A stretch of 64,000 nt of DNA from a virus: positions 1-64,000 of the IMG/VR virus record IMGVR_UViG_3300012202_000039. One strand, given 5' to 3'. Below, piece after piece: positions 1 to 6,909 of this stretch. A model generated the notes under the pieces. It was not told the origin of the DNA, did not search any database, and saw nothing but the letters and a program-made list of their open reading frames with translations. Each line of letters starts with the position of its first letter. Within the stretch, counting starts at the first letter, position 1. The position numbers and the translations under genes are program-made.

Positions 1-1
1 A

Positions 2-247
2 GCTATAATTAAAGAAGGAATATCTCTACTAAAAGATGGGTATTTCACCGTAACCAATATCGGTTCGGAACAAAGTACACTAGAAATCTTTAATACTAAC
101 CAAGGTTTGTATTTTAGACGAGATTATTTCTTCGGTAATGAAGAAATATTCAAAGCCCTAGTTACAAATAAATATGGGGATAGTCAGATTGCGAAGATGT
201 ATCTATTAACTATAGAACTAGCTAAACTAAGGTTTAACCTAAACTAA
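2..247 (+). CDS. C-terminal part of a pentapeptide-repeat family protein (5' truncated by window edge)
   Basis: The frame is open from the window edge and ends at TAA 245-247, giving 81 residues. The visible part is nearly the same as the C-terminal 80 residues of the next gene. It carries the same KEGI.LLKDGYFTVTNIG start, a FNT..GLYF stretch and the ending LTIELAKLRFNLN. The pentapeptide part would lie upstream, outside the window, so the family call rests on this paralogy. The gene and its neighbour look like a tandem duplication. The function of the shared C-terminal domain is not recognised. Confidence 0.85.
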   Translation, partial: AIIKEGISLLKDGYFTVTNIGSEQSTLEIFNTNQGLYFRRDYFFGNEEIFKALVTNKYGDSQIAKMYLLTIELAKLRFNLN

Positions 248-282
248 ACACAGTCTGAACCCTAACTAACTGGAGACTTAAG

Positions 283-993
283 ATGAAAACTATAGAAATT
301 AAAGATATCAGAGGTAATCTACTATATAGTATAAAAATTCCCGATAATACTCCTGAAGATCAAGAAATTAAGGTAGCTTTGGAAAAATTAGTCTATCTAA
401 GAGTTAATCTAGACAGAGCTGACCTAGAAGGGATTGATCTAGCAGGAGCTAATCTAAAAGGAGTTGACTTACGAGAAGCTCATCTAAAAGGAGCTAATCT
501 ACTAGGAACTAATCTACGAAACGCTAGACTACTAGGAACTAATCTACAAGGAGCTAATCTACAAGGAGCTTGCCTAACAGGAGCTAGTCTTTATAGATCT
601 AACCTAGAAAGAGCTAATCTACGAGGAGTTGATCTAGAAGAAGCTTACTTACGGGAAGCTAACTTTTATAAAGCTGAACTAAAAGGAGCTAACCTAATAG
701 GAGTTGACTTATTATGTACTAACTTAGAAAGAGCTAACTTAGAAGAAGCTACAATCAAAGAAGGTATTACTTTACTGAAAGATGGGTATTTCACCGTAAC
801 TAATATCGGTTTGGAACAAGGTACACTAGAAGTTTTTAACACCAAAGTTGGTTTATATTTTAAACAAGATTGTTTTTTTGGTAACGAAGCGGAGTTTACA
901 GCCGCGATTACCGATAAACATGGAGATAATCAAATTGCTAAAATGTATCTATTAACTATAGAACTAGCCAAACTTAGGTTTAACCTAAACTAA
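283..993 (+). CDS. Pentapeptide-repeat protein
   Basis: This is a 236-residue protein. Residues 1-37 form a short N-terminal domain (EIKDIRGNLLYSI, then DNTPEDQEIKVALE) that is shared with the gene at 1871. Residues about 40-155 are uninterrupted pentapeptide repeats of the A(D/N)LXX type (for example GANLQ, GVDLR, RANLE), which fold as a right-handed quadrilateral beta helix. Residues about 156-236 are a C-terminal domain shared with the partial gene upstream. Some pentapeptide proteins (Qnr, MfpA) mimic DNA and bind gyrase, but nothing here shows that role. The ribosome binding site is TGGAGAC. The repeated motif lies before and after the gene. The fold is sure, the function unknown. Confidence 0.93.
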   Translation: MKTIEIKDIRGNLLYSIKIPDNTPEDQEIKVALEKLVYLRVNLDRADLEGIDLAGANLKGVDLREAHLKGANLLGTNLRNARLLGTNLQGANLQGACLTGASLYRSNLERANLRGVDLEEAYLREANFYKAELKGANLIGVDLLCTNLERANLEEATIKEGITLLKDGYFTVTNIGLEQGTLEVFNTKVGLYFKQDCFFGNEAEFTAAITDKHGDNQIAKMYLLTIELAKLRFNLN

Positions 994-1024
994 ACACAGT
1001 CTGAACTAATACTAGGAGATTAAA

Positions 1025-1348
1025 ATGCCTTTTATACCGATCACGACTGAACAGTATGAGAGAGCTATTTCAGAAGTTAAAAAAGTACGACGAGTACAGG
1101 CTAAAAGAGTGTGCATTTATGTTAATAATTTAGGTATTACAAACATAACTTTATATTTAGATAATAACATACATATATCATTTTCAAGTTCTGTTTTAAC
1201 AGAATGGAAAGAACTAACTAGTAAGCAACTGGAAACTATTCATTTATCGGCAACTGAAGATGCTTTGGCCGTCGATGATAGTGATGTACATATTTCCATT
1301 GCTGGGCTATTAAGGGATATATTTACTAGTGTAGTTACGATTACATAG
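1025..1348 (+). CDS. Small protein, weak DUF2442-like pattern
   Basis: This is a 107-residue soluble protein behind an AGGAGAT ribosome binding site. It has two beta-rich stretches (RVCIYVNNLG and ITLYLDNNIHISF) followed by W.ELT, a leucine-rich helix, and an ending DDSDVHISIAGLL. That ending resembles the closing strand of DUF2442-type proteins, where a short Asp-rich strand precedes LL. The similarity is judged by eye and is weak. It lies in the small-gene series separated by the GTYTGAACTAA motif. Confidence 0.85.
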   Translation: MPFIPITTEQYERAISEVKKVRRVQAKRVCIYVNNLGITNITLYLDNNIHISFSSSVLTEWKELTSKQLETIHLSATEDALAVDDSDVHISIAGLLRDIFTSVVTIT

Positions 1349-1377
1349 AACGTTTGAACTAAATGTAGGAGATTTCT

Positions 1378-1662
1378 ATGTTTTTTGTGAATGAGTTAAT
1401 TCAAACGAAGAATGGACACAAAGGTAAAGTTATTTATACAGATTTCATTGAAAATGAAGACGATAAACCACTAATAGTGGTGCTTATCTATGATTTAAGT
1501 ATAGAAGATACATATATGGGTAAAAATACCTTGCTTTTCTATTCTCAAGATGGAAATTTAATTAGTGATTTACCTGACGATGATGATCTAGACTTGATTG
1601 TACCTGAACAAGTTTTTCATAATTTTATAAAGGAAAAACTTAGTACTCAAATTTGCATATAA
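1378..1662 (+). CDS. Hypothetical small acidic protein
   Basis: This 94-residue protein has no recognised family. It is mostly beta-prone, with an opening FVNELIQTKNGHKGKVIY that resembles a small barrel protein, and an acidic patch LPDDDDLDLI near residues 65-75. The ribosome binding site is TAGGAGATTTCT. The intergenic motif precedes it at 1351-1363 and follows it at 1665-1676. Confidence 0.85.
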   Translation: MFFVNELIQTKNGHKGKVIYTDFIENEDDKPLIVVLIYDLSIEDTYMGKNTLLFYSQDGNLISDLPDDDDLDLIVPEQVFHNFIKEKLSTQICI

Positions 1663-1696
1663 ATGTTTGAACTAAAAGTAAAAACGGAGTAAAGTT

Positions 1697-1843
1697 ATGC
1701 CAATTAAGTTGTTCTTTTCGTGTAGAGAAGAAATGTACCAATTTTTCTTAATATTTATTTTACCAGATCAAACTATTAAGCACGTAGTATTAAACTACAA
1801 CATCAATGAAATTACGGTATTTAAAGATAATCGTATAGCATAA
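1697..1843 (+). CDS. Hypothetical 48-residue protein
   Basis: A short frame of 48 codons begins at ATG 1697 with a CGGAGTAAAG ribosome binding site and ends at TAA 1841-1843. It fills the only gap between two motif copies, which supports its being a gene. The product has a hydrophobic centre (QFFLIFILP) and a beta-rich end (VVLNYNINEITVF). No family is recognised. Confidence 0.7.
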   Translation: MPIKLFFSCREEMYQFFLIFILPDQTIKHVVLNYNINEITVFKDNRIA

Positions 1844-1870
1844 ACGTCTGAACTAACAAGAGTAACTAAA

Positions 1871-2425
1871 ATGTATATTGTAATTGAAGATGTATACGGT
1901 GATATTTTACATGAAGTTAATATTAACGATAACACGCCCTTAGATCAAAGAATTAAGGTAGCCGTCGAACAATTAGTTAAAGAAGATAAAAGTTTAGCTT
2001 ATGCCGATTTATCTTATTGCAATCTGCAAAGAGTTGATCTTAGAAGAGCAAATTTAAATCAGGCAAATTTAAAAGGAGCAGATCTAACTGATGCTAATCT
2101 AGATTATACTGAACTAGAAAACGCATATTTAGGTAAAGCCAATCTAACAGGTGTTTGTTTAATCGCAGCTCTTATGAAAAATACTTTATTAAATGCTGCC
2201 ATTATAGAGCAAGATATTATCTTAGTAGCTAAGGATAATTATTTTATCATAGACGACGTAGAGATATTCAATACTAATAAAGGTCCCTATTTTAGATACA
2301 CAGAATTTTTTGGAAATGCAGAAAAATTTGAAATGTTTATAAATAGAACTTTTGAATATAACAATATAGTTAAATATTATCTAAATATACTTAAGCTAGC
2401 TAAATACGCTTTTTCTGATAGATAA
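1871..2425 (+). CDS. Pentapeptide-repeat protein, diverged paralogue
   Basis: This 184-residue protein has the same three-part plan as the gene at 283: an N-terminal domain (VIEDVYGDILHEVNI, then DNTPLDQRIKVAVEQLV), a shorter pentapeptide run at residues about 44-100 (SYCNLQRVDLRRANLNQANL), and the C-terminal domain (NYFIIDDVEIFNT, PYFRYTEFFGN, LKLAKYAF). It is clearly a paralogue but much more diverged than the pair at the window edge, so the duplication is older. The repeat is about half the length. A typical ribosome binding site is weak here (AAGAGTAACTAAA). Confidence 0.92.
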   Translation: MYIVIEDVYGDILHEVNINDNTPLDQRIKVAVEQLVKEDKSLAYADLSYCNLQRVDLRRANLNQANLKGADLTDANLDYTELENAYLGKANLTGVCLIAALMKNTLLNAAIIEQDIILVAKDNYFIIDDVEIFNTNKGPYFRYTEFFGNAEKFEMFINRTFEYNNIVKYYLNILKLAKYAFSDR

Positions 2426-2452
2426 ATCTAGTCTGAACTAACGGAGGTTATC

Positions 2453-2776
2453 ATGACTAAAAGCCTAAATGAGGCCATTAAGTCACTATCACCAGAAATT
2501 CAAATGTTTATAAATAACAGACATAAAGAAATTCGTGAAAAATATTTAGCTATGCTAAAGACCAAGTTAGACAGACTCTTAAAATACTATGAGATAGATA
2601 CAGACAGATTTATTGAACAATATAGTTTAGATAGTGTAGTACCAGCGATTTGCATGAATGAAGATTGTAATAACATAGATAATATGGAACCTGATCAAGG
2701 CGAAGGCTATTGTGAAGAATGTCACACTAATACTGTGGTGAGCGGTCTAATTCTTATAGAAGAATTACATGAATAA
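2453..2776 (+). CDS. Small zinc-ribbon-like protein
   Basis: This is a 107-residue protein with a helical N-terminal half (residues 1-65, rich in Lys and Glu). A four-cysteine cluster follows at about residues 68-95: CMNEDC, a spacer, then YCEECH. This fits a structural zinc site. The ribosome binding site ACGGAGGT is strong. The function is not recognised. Confidence 0.87.
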   Translation: MTKSLNEAIKSLSPEIQMFINNRHKEIREKYLAMLKTKLDRLLKYYEIDTDRFIEQYSLDSVVPAICMNEDCNNIDNMEPDQGEGYCEECHTNTVVSGLILIEELHE

Positions 2777-2810
2777 TCGTTTGAACTAATACTAAAAGGA
2801 TAATAACTTA

Positions 2811-2996
2811 ATGAAGCAATCATCGTATAATGATTTGCGAGACTCACTAATACAGGATCTGATTGACGTAAGTGAAGAAGTAATAGGGTTACGTAAGATA
2901 ACTCCAGGATATTTTAAACCTATAGATAGATTAGAAATTATTTTAGATGCTTGTCAACGTAATAAAATCAGAGATATTTTGTTTAATAAAAATTAA
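2811..2996 (+). CDS. Hypothetical small helical protein, possibly frameshifted at its end
   Basis: A 61-residue, helix-rich product (SLIQDLIDVSEEVIGLRKI, LEIILDACQRN) ends at TAA 2994-2996, just after a run of five A at 2988-2992. The next frame continues as coding-like sequence to 3078. The annotated stop may therefore be the result of a one-base change or a slip at the A run. The ribosome binding site is AAAAGGATAA. Confidence 0.75.
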   Translation: MKQSSYNDLRDSLIQDLIDVSEEVIGLRKITPGYFKPIDRLEIILDACQRNKIRDILFNKN

Positions 2997-3078
2997 GGAT
3001 ATTTATAAAGAGTATAAAAATACAGAAGATTTTGATGAATTTCAAGAAGAACTACACCGTGCGATCACGCTAATCTAA
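2988..3078 (+). other. Frame-shifted continuation of the preceding gene
   Basis: After the A5 run the +1 frame reads IKDIYKEYKNTEDFDEFQEE and then LHRAITLI, ending at TAA 3076-3078. It is hydrophilic, helix-prone and looks like a natural C-terminus for the 2811 gene, giving a product of about 90 residues. A separate gene from ATG 2947 (43 codons) is possible but has no ribosome binding site. A sequencing or assembly indel, a real mutation and programmed slippage all remain possible. Confidence 0.45.
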
Positions 3079-3088
3079 GGCGCAGGAA

Positions 3089-3352
3089 ATGACGCAAGAG
3101 TTGAAGACCGTTTGTGTACAGATGACTCAGAAAAATTATGATCGTCTAGTTAGTCTACGTGACCTTACCGATGCTAGTGGTGACACTGAGGTAATTGCTA
3201 ATGCTCTTCGTCTCTACGAAGATATCGTAGAAAAATATAGGGAAGGAACTACTTTTTATGTTATGAAAGATGGTCTCAGTATGCCGGAGTTATCTTCTTC
3301 TCACGAAGACTACGAAATATATGAGATGTTCATCTGTAGTGAATTTAAATAG
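3089..3352 (+). CDS. Ribbon-helix-helix DNA-binding protein
   Basis: In this 87-residue protein, residues 5-50 show the ribbon-helix-helix plan. A short strand (KTVCVQMTQ) is followed by a helix (KNYDRLVSLRDLTD), a turn at about residue 30, and a second helix (DTEVIANALRLYEDIVEKY). The pattern matches plasmid and phage regulators of the Arc/MetJ/CopG class, which dimerise and insert the strand in the major groove. An acidic tail follows. It is the last gene before a strong terminator, so it closes the early small-gene unit. A regulatory role is inferred. Confidence 0.8.
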   Translation: MTQELKTVCVQMTQKNYDRLVSLRDLTDASGDTEVIANALRLYEDIVEKYREGTTFYVMKDGLSMPELSSSHEDYEIYEMFICSEFK

Positions 3353-3370
3353 GCAGTAAATATAAAAATA

Positions 3371-3402
3371 AAATGCGTAGGATTAAATCCTACGCATTTT
3401 TG
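3371..3402 (+). terminator. Rho-independent terminator
   Basis: A perfect 12-bp stem (AAATGCGTAGGA at 3371-3382, its complement at 3388-3399) with a 5-base loop runs into TTTTT. It lies between the RHH gene and the helicase and ends the first transcription unit. Confidence 0.92.
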
Positions 3403-3449
3403 TTGTTCAGGTAAATATGTAGATAAGTTATTAAATTTTAGGAGAAAAG

Positions 3450-4778
3450 ATGAAACTTCTAAGTCCTAAAATTGAATTGAAAATATTAAAAACATTATTA
3501 ATTAATAAAAATCCTCAAGTTTCCGCTTTATTACTTTCTACCCTATCTAAAGATGATTTCTATTATCCTCCCACTCAAGTAGCTTTTGAGCGTACTTTAC
3601 TCTTAACTAAGAAAAAATCTCGTCCACCAACTTGGGACGAGATTGTTCATGATCCTACAATCGACGAAGATAATCGCCTAGTTTTACAGAAGTTTAAAAC
3701 TAGAGGTTATTCTGATACAGATCGGGCTAAGATTGGTTTATCTATTTTAGAAAAATACAAGAAGTTTAGACAATTCGCCTATCTATCTAACGACATTATG
3801 AAAGAGTTAAAGAAACCTAAGATAGATTTTGAGAAATTAACCAAGAAAACAACAGATGAACTAACTAAAATTAAGACACATACCGATAAAGATAACTGCT
3901 TTTTTCATGTAGGTAAAGGTGGAAACTCTTTAAAACTAGTTAAACGCGTACTAAAAGGTAATAGTAATAAATACATACCTACTGGCTTTAAGACTTATGA
4001 TGATACTAACCATGGATTTGCTCGTGGCAGTGTAGCGTTAATTTGTGGAACTACCGGTGCGGGTAAGACTCTATTAGCACGACAGATACAAAGAAATATG
4101 TCCGATCGTGGATTGATTAAGACATGTTTCGTATCTCTAGAGATGGATGAAGAGGAGAATATACAGCGTGATTTAGCTAATATTTCTGATACATCATTAT
4201 TAGATATTATAGCCTCAAAAACTCGCTTAACTAAGACGCAAAAAGATAATATTGAAAAATTATTTGTACGACGGAATAGGTTACTTAAACAAAAACAAGT
4301 AACTGAGACTACATTTATTCCTCCAGAAGATTATACTATGGAGGAAATTCTATTTCTTCTTAAACCATATGGCTATGATGTAATTTTTATCGATTATATC
4401 GGATTATTAGGTGGGATGGATGGCGATCTTCAGTGGCAAAAACTAGGAGAAGCTGTACGTTTCGCTAAGATGTTTGCTAAACATACTAATACATTAATAA
4501 TTATTAATGCACAATTATCAGAAGAAATGGTTATTAGGTATTCTAAAGCGCTTAAAGAGCACGCCTCGAATATGTGGGCCTTCTCTTATTCAGAAAACAA
4601 TATAATTTTTATTGATCAACAGAAAGCAAGACAAGGTAAACGCTTTAGATTTCCTTTGTATTCTGATCATGATAAAATGGCTGTTAGAGATTTAAGGGAC
4701 GTGGAACTTCAAAATATAGAGCAACAACAAGATAGTAATCAAACTAATAAGAATAAACCATCCTACGCTAAGAAATAA
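3450..4778 (+). CDS. DnaB-like replicative helicase
   Basis: This 442-residue protein has a small helical N-terminal part (residues 1-150) and a RecA-type ATPase core. Walker A is GTTGAGKT at about residues 201-208. The SLEM motif of DnaB helicases (CFVSLEMDEEEN) follows, with Walker B at VIFIDYIGLL near residue 312. A QLSEE stretch and a final QQKARQGKRFRF segment fit the arginine-finger region. It is predicted to unwind duplex DNA at the fork as a hexameric ring. The strong AGGAGAAAAG ribosome binding site decides the start. It is the first gene after a terminator and the only clear replication gene in the window. Confidence 0.9.
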   Translation: MKLLSPKIELKILKTLLINKNPQVSALLLSTLSKDDFYYPPTQVAFERTLLLTKKKSRPPTWDEIVHDPTIDEDNRLVLQKFKTRGYSDTDRAKIGLSILEKYKKFRQFAYLSNDIMKELKKPKIDFEKLTKKTTDELTKIKTHTDKDNCFFHVGKGGNSLKLVKRVLKGNSNKYIPTGFKTYDDTNHGFARGSVALICGTTGAGKTLLARQIQRNMSDRGLIKTCFVSLEMDEEENIQRDLANISDTSLLDIIASKTRLTKTQKDNIEKLFVRRNRLLKQKQVTETTFIPPEDYTMEEILFLLKPYGYDVIFIDYIGLLGGMDGDLQWQKLGEAVRFAKMFAKHTNTLIIINAQLSEEMVIRYSKALKEHASNMWAFSYSENNIIFIDQQKARQGKRFRFPLYSDHDKMAVRDLRDVELQNIEQQQDSNQTNKNKPSYAKK

Positions 4779-4813
4779 GTAATTTATGTCATCTCCTTAA
4801 AAGGAATATTAAA

Positions 4814-5359
4814 ATGTTAGCTAGTCAAGAAGATCTGGTTACTGCTTTAGTTAATAAAGATCCTACTTTTCAAGTGTCAGATCATTTTACGGTTAAAGAA
4901 CTAGTTTATAGTGAAACTGCGGTTAATAAAGGGATTGATAATTATCCTAACGATATTAACGCTCCCATTCCTTTAAGTGAAATAGCTAGTAACCTTCTTA
5001 TTTTAATACAAGATATTTTGGAACCTATTCGTGTTAAACTGGCTATTCCATTTTCACCTAACTCTTGTTTTCGTTGCTATGATCTTAATCAAGCTTTAGG
5101 AAGTAAAGATACCTCACAACATTTATTAGGTCAAGCGGCTGATTTAGATATTCCAGGTATTTCTACGGTAGATTTCGGTTATTGGTGTCAGAAAGAAGGT
5201 AGTTTATCTAATGGATTCGGACAATTAATTTTAGAAGCTATTACTCCTGGTGTAGCCTCTTCTGGTTGGATTCATTTATCTATTAAGAATATTAAATATA
5301 ATAATCAGGTTTTAACGATAACTAATCGTGGTGTTACAAAGTTAGGATATAATCCTTAA
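4814..5359 (+). CDS. M15-family peptidase, probable endolysin
   Basis: This 181-residue protein has the zinc signature of the M15 (D-Ala-D-Ala carboxypeptidase/endolysin) family. SQHLLGQAADLDI holds zinc ligands His103 and Asp110, and GWIHLS holds His154. The N-terminal FTVKELVYSETA is the usual opening of the M15A/M15_3 group. Such enzymes cut peptide cross-links in peptidoglycan. No signal peptide or membrane segment is visible, so export would need a holin. No separate cell-wall-binding domain is seen. It could serve lysis or virion entry. Confidence 0.88.
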   Translation: MLASQEDLVTALVNKDPTFQVSDHFTVKELVYSETAVNKGIDNYPNDINAPIPLSEIASNLLILIQDILEPIRVKLAIPFSPNSCFRCYDLNQALGSKDTSQHLLGQAADLDIPGISTVDFGYWCQKEGSLSNGFGQLILEAITPGVASSGWIHLSIKNIKYNNQVLTITNRGVTKLGYNP

Positions 5360-5380
5360 AAATTAAGGTAATAAAATGTT

Positions 5381-5734
5381 ATGTACTTACATGATGCAGT
5401 TAATTTAAGATCTGTTATTAGTAATACAAGTCCTATTCGCATAGATATACCTAATATATTTATTCTATTAAAAATAGAGTATGTTTTCTTATATTATATG
5501 TCTTTGAAGATTAGGCGAGAATGTAATTATCAAATACATATTAAGACGATAAAAGATTTTTATATTAAAGTAGATTATTTTAATAAATCTTTTATTATTA
5601 TTACATTTCCACTTAACGATATACGTACAGATGATGTCATCTTAGCCTTATTAAATAAAGTTTATGAAATAACTAATAAACCTCTTTATATGTTAGATAG
5701 AAAAGGTAAGCGTATAGATATTAATACAAATTAA
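5381..5734 (+). CDS. Hypothetical protein
   Basis: This 117-residue, Ile/Tyr/Lys-rich protein alternates hydrophobic and basic stretches, with no membrane segment long enough to be convincing. It starts at the second of two close ATGs; the first (5376) stops after a few codons. The ribosome binding site is TTAAGGTAATA. No family is recognised. Confidence 0.8.
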   Translation: MYLHDAVNLRSVISNTSPIRIDIPNIFILLKIEYVFLYYMSLKIRRECNYQIHIKTIKDFYIKVDYFNKSFIIITFPLNDIRTDDVILALLNKVYEITNKPLYMLDRKGKRIDINTN

Positions 5735-5745
5735 GGAGTATTATT

Positions 5746-5913
5746 ATGCAGTTAAATAAGTTAGAAGAAAATAAACATGAATGGTATACTTATGATTTTA
5801 TGAAGTATGAATGCTGCCGCAAATGTGGTATAATTCGTCGCAGTGATGATAAAAATAATCCATGTAAAAATGAAATGGCTTTAAGGGATTCAGAAGGCAA
5901 TAAATATGTCTGA
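5746..5913 (+). CDS. Small zinc-knuckle-like protein
   Basis: ATG 5746 follows a good TAAGGAGTA ribosome binding site and the frame runs 55 codons to TGA 5911-5913. The product has Cys23, Cys24, Cys27 and Cys40 (YECCRKCG, then NNPC), which suggests a metal site. Its stop codon is the TGA of a GTCTGAACTAA copy, and its last eight bases overlap the next gene. Confidence 0.75.
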   Translation: MQLNKLEENKHEWYTYDFMKYECCRKCGIIRRSDDKNNPCKNEMALRDSEGNKYV

Positions 5914-6310
5914 ACTAATAGCTACTTATTTTCCTGGTGATGATTATTTATTTTGTAGCGAACAAGAAGAAGTAGAATATGATATTTTATATGTAGATGT
6001 ATGTTTATCTTTACAATTATCTAAAGACAAGCGTCTAGTCGGGTTACAAATTAATAATTATTCTTTCCTTATTAAAAGATTTATTAACATATATAATTCT
6101 TTAATGTTAAAGTCATATAGACAAGGTAAAGAAGTACGAATATCTACTTTATTAGAAATAAGCTTGACTGCTGGATTATTATCTTTTGTTATAGATGAAA
6201 CTAAGGATAAAGAAGATTTTCAAAGATTAAATCATTATTATGGATTAGCTAAGGCTTTTACTGATCATTATAAATTGAAGATGAAGATAAATAATAACGA
6301 TCAACTATGA
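5906..6310 (+). CDS. Hypothetical protein
   Basis: A 134-residue protein whose start overlaps the preceding stop (ATGTCTGA). The region is mostly helical (YNSLMLKSYRQGKEVRISTLLEI, split by short turns) with an acidic N-terminal section. No known domain is evident. The start region is itself a copy of the repeated intergenic motif, at 5908-5918. A terminator follows 9 bases after the stop. Confidence 0.8.
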   Translation: MSELIATYFPGDDYLFCSEQEEVEYDILYVDVCLSLQLSKDKRLVGLQINNYSFLIKRFINIYNSLMLKSYRQGKEVRISTLLEISLTAGLLSFVIDETKDKEDFQRLNHYYGLAKAFTDHYKLKMKINNNDQL

Positions 6311-6318
6311 CGTTAATC

Positions 6319-6349
6319 AGGTTGGATTACAGCTGTAATCCAACCTTTT
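6319..6349 (+). terminator. Rho-independent terminator
   Basis: A perfect 28-base palindrome at 6319-6346 (arms GGTTGGATTACA and complement, almost no loop) is followed by TTT. It closes the helicase/endolysin unit. Confidence 0.9.
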
Positions 6350-6375
6350 CTTCGTTTAGCTCCTAATTTAGTAAC

Positions 6376-6867
6376 ATGAGACAGCGTAAACCGCGCCAAT
6401 CTAAAGTAGCTATTAGATTTCTTGAAGATATCCAAAGAAAATTTGATTTACCGTATATTTATCACGCTAAAAATGGTGGTGAAGTAGAAATTAATTATTT
6501 TAAGGTAGATGGTTTTATAAAAGAATTTAATCTAATTTTAGAATTTCATGGTAGTTGCTGGCACGGTAATATATCCGTGTACAAAGATAAGGATCGTTGT
6601 AATCCACGTAATCGTAAAGTAACAGCTAGATATTTATATAATAAGACTTTAGCTAGAGAGAAAACTTTATGTGATTTAGGATTTAACGTCGCAGTAATAT
6701 GGGATTATCAATACAAAAATAAGAAATTATTTAATAAATGGTGTGATCAATTTAGACAATATATAAAATCCTCTAACAAATTTTATTTATCGTCGACTGA
6801 AGAATTACCTATATTACGAAAAAAGCCTAGTGCTGACTTAAATTTTAAGAGTATATTGGAGTTTTAA
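6376..6867 (+). CDS. Vsr-like (EDxHD-type) endonuclease, possible homing nuclease
   Basis: This 163-residue protein has the core of Vsr/MutH-related PD-(D/E)XK nucleases found in phage homing enzymes. KVDGF contains Asp45, LEFHG contains Glu56 and His58, and CWHGN contains His63. A Cys and basic-rich linker follows, then GFNVAVIWDYQ. Related proteins (for example the C-terminal domain of I-Bth0305I) cut DNA at specific sites and spread their own genes. There is no strong ribosome binding site, and it sits just after a terminator, both usual for inserted free-standing nucleases. Precise family assignment is by motif only. Confidence 0.75.
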   Translation: MRQRKPRQSKVAIRFLEDIQRKFDLPYIYHAKNGGEVEINYFKVDGFIKEFNLILEFHGSCWHGNISVYKDKDRCNPRNRKVTARYLYNKTLAREKTLCDLGFNVAVIWDYQYKNKKLFNKWCDQFRQYIKSSNKFYLSSTEELPILRKKPSADLNFKSILEF

Positions 6868-6909
6868 TCATGATATATAAATCATATAATCCTTTAAGGA
6901 AAAATAATA

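Larger units (their letters stand above)
253..2790 (+). repeat. Dispersed intergenic motif GTYTGAACTAA, seven copies in the first 2.8 kb
   Basis: Nearly the same 11-12 bases follow the stop codon in successive gaps: 253-260 (GTCTGAAC, then diverged), 999-1009, 1351-1363, 1665-1676, 1845-1856, 2431-2441 and 2778-2790. The consensus is CGTYTGAACTAA. It sits a few bases after one stop codon and usually about 15-30 bases before the next ATG, upstream of the ribosome binding site. An eighth copy at 5908-5918 spans a stop/start overlap. It is not a hairpin. It could be a promoter or processing site or a translation element; its role is unknown. Confidence 0.8.
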
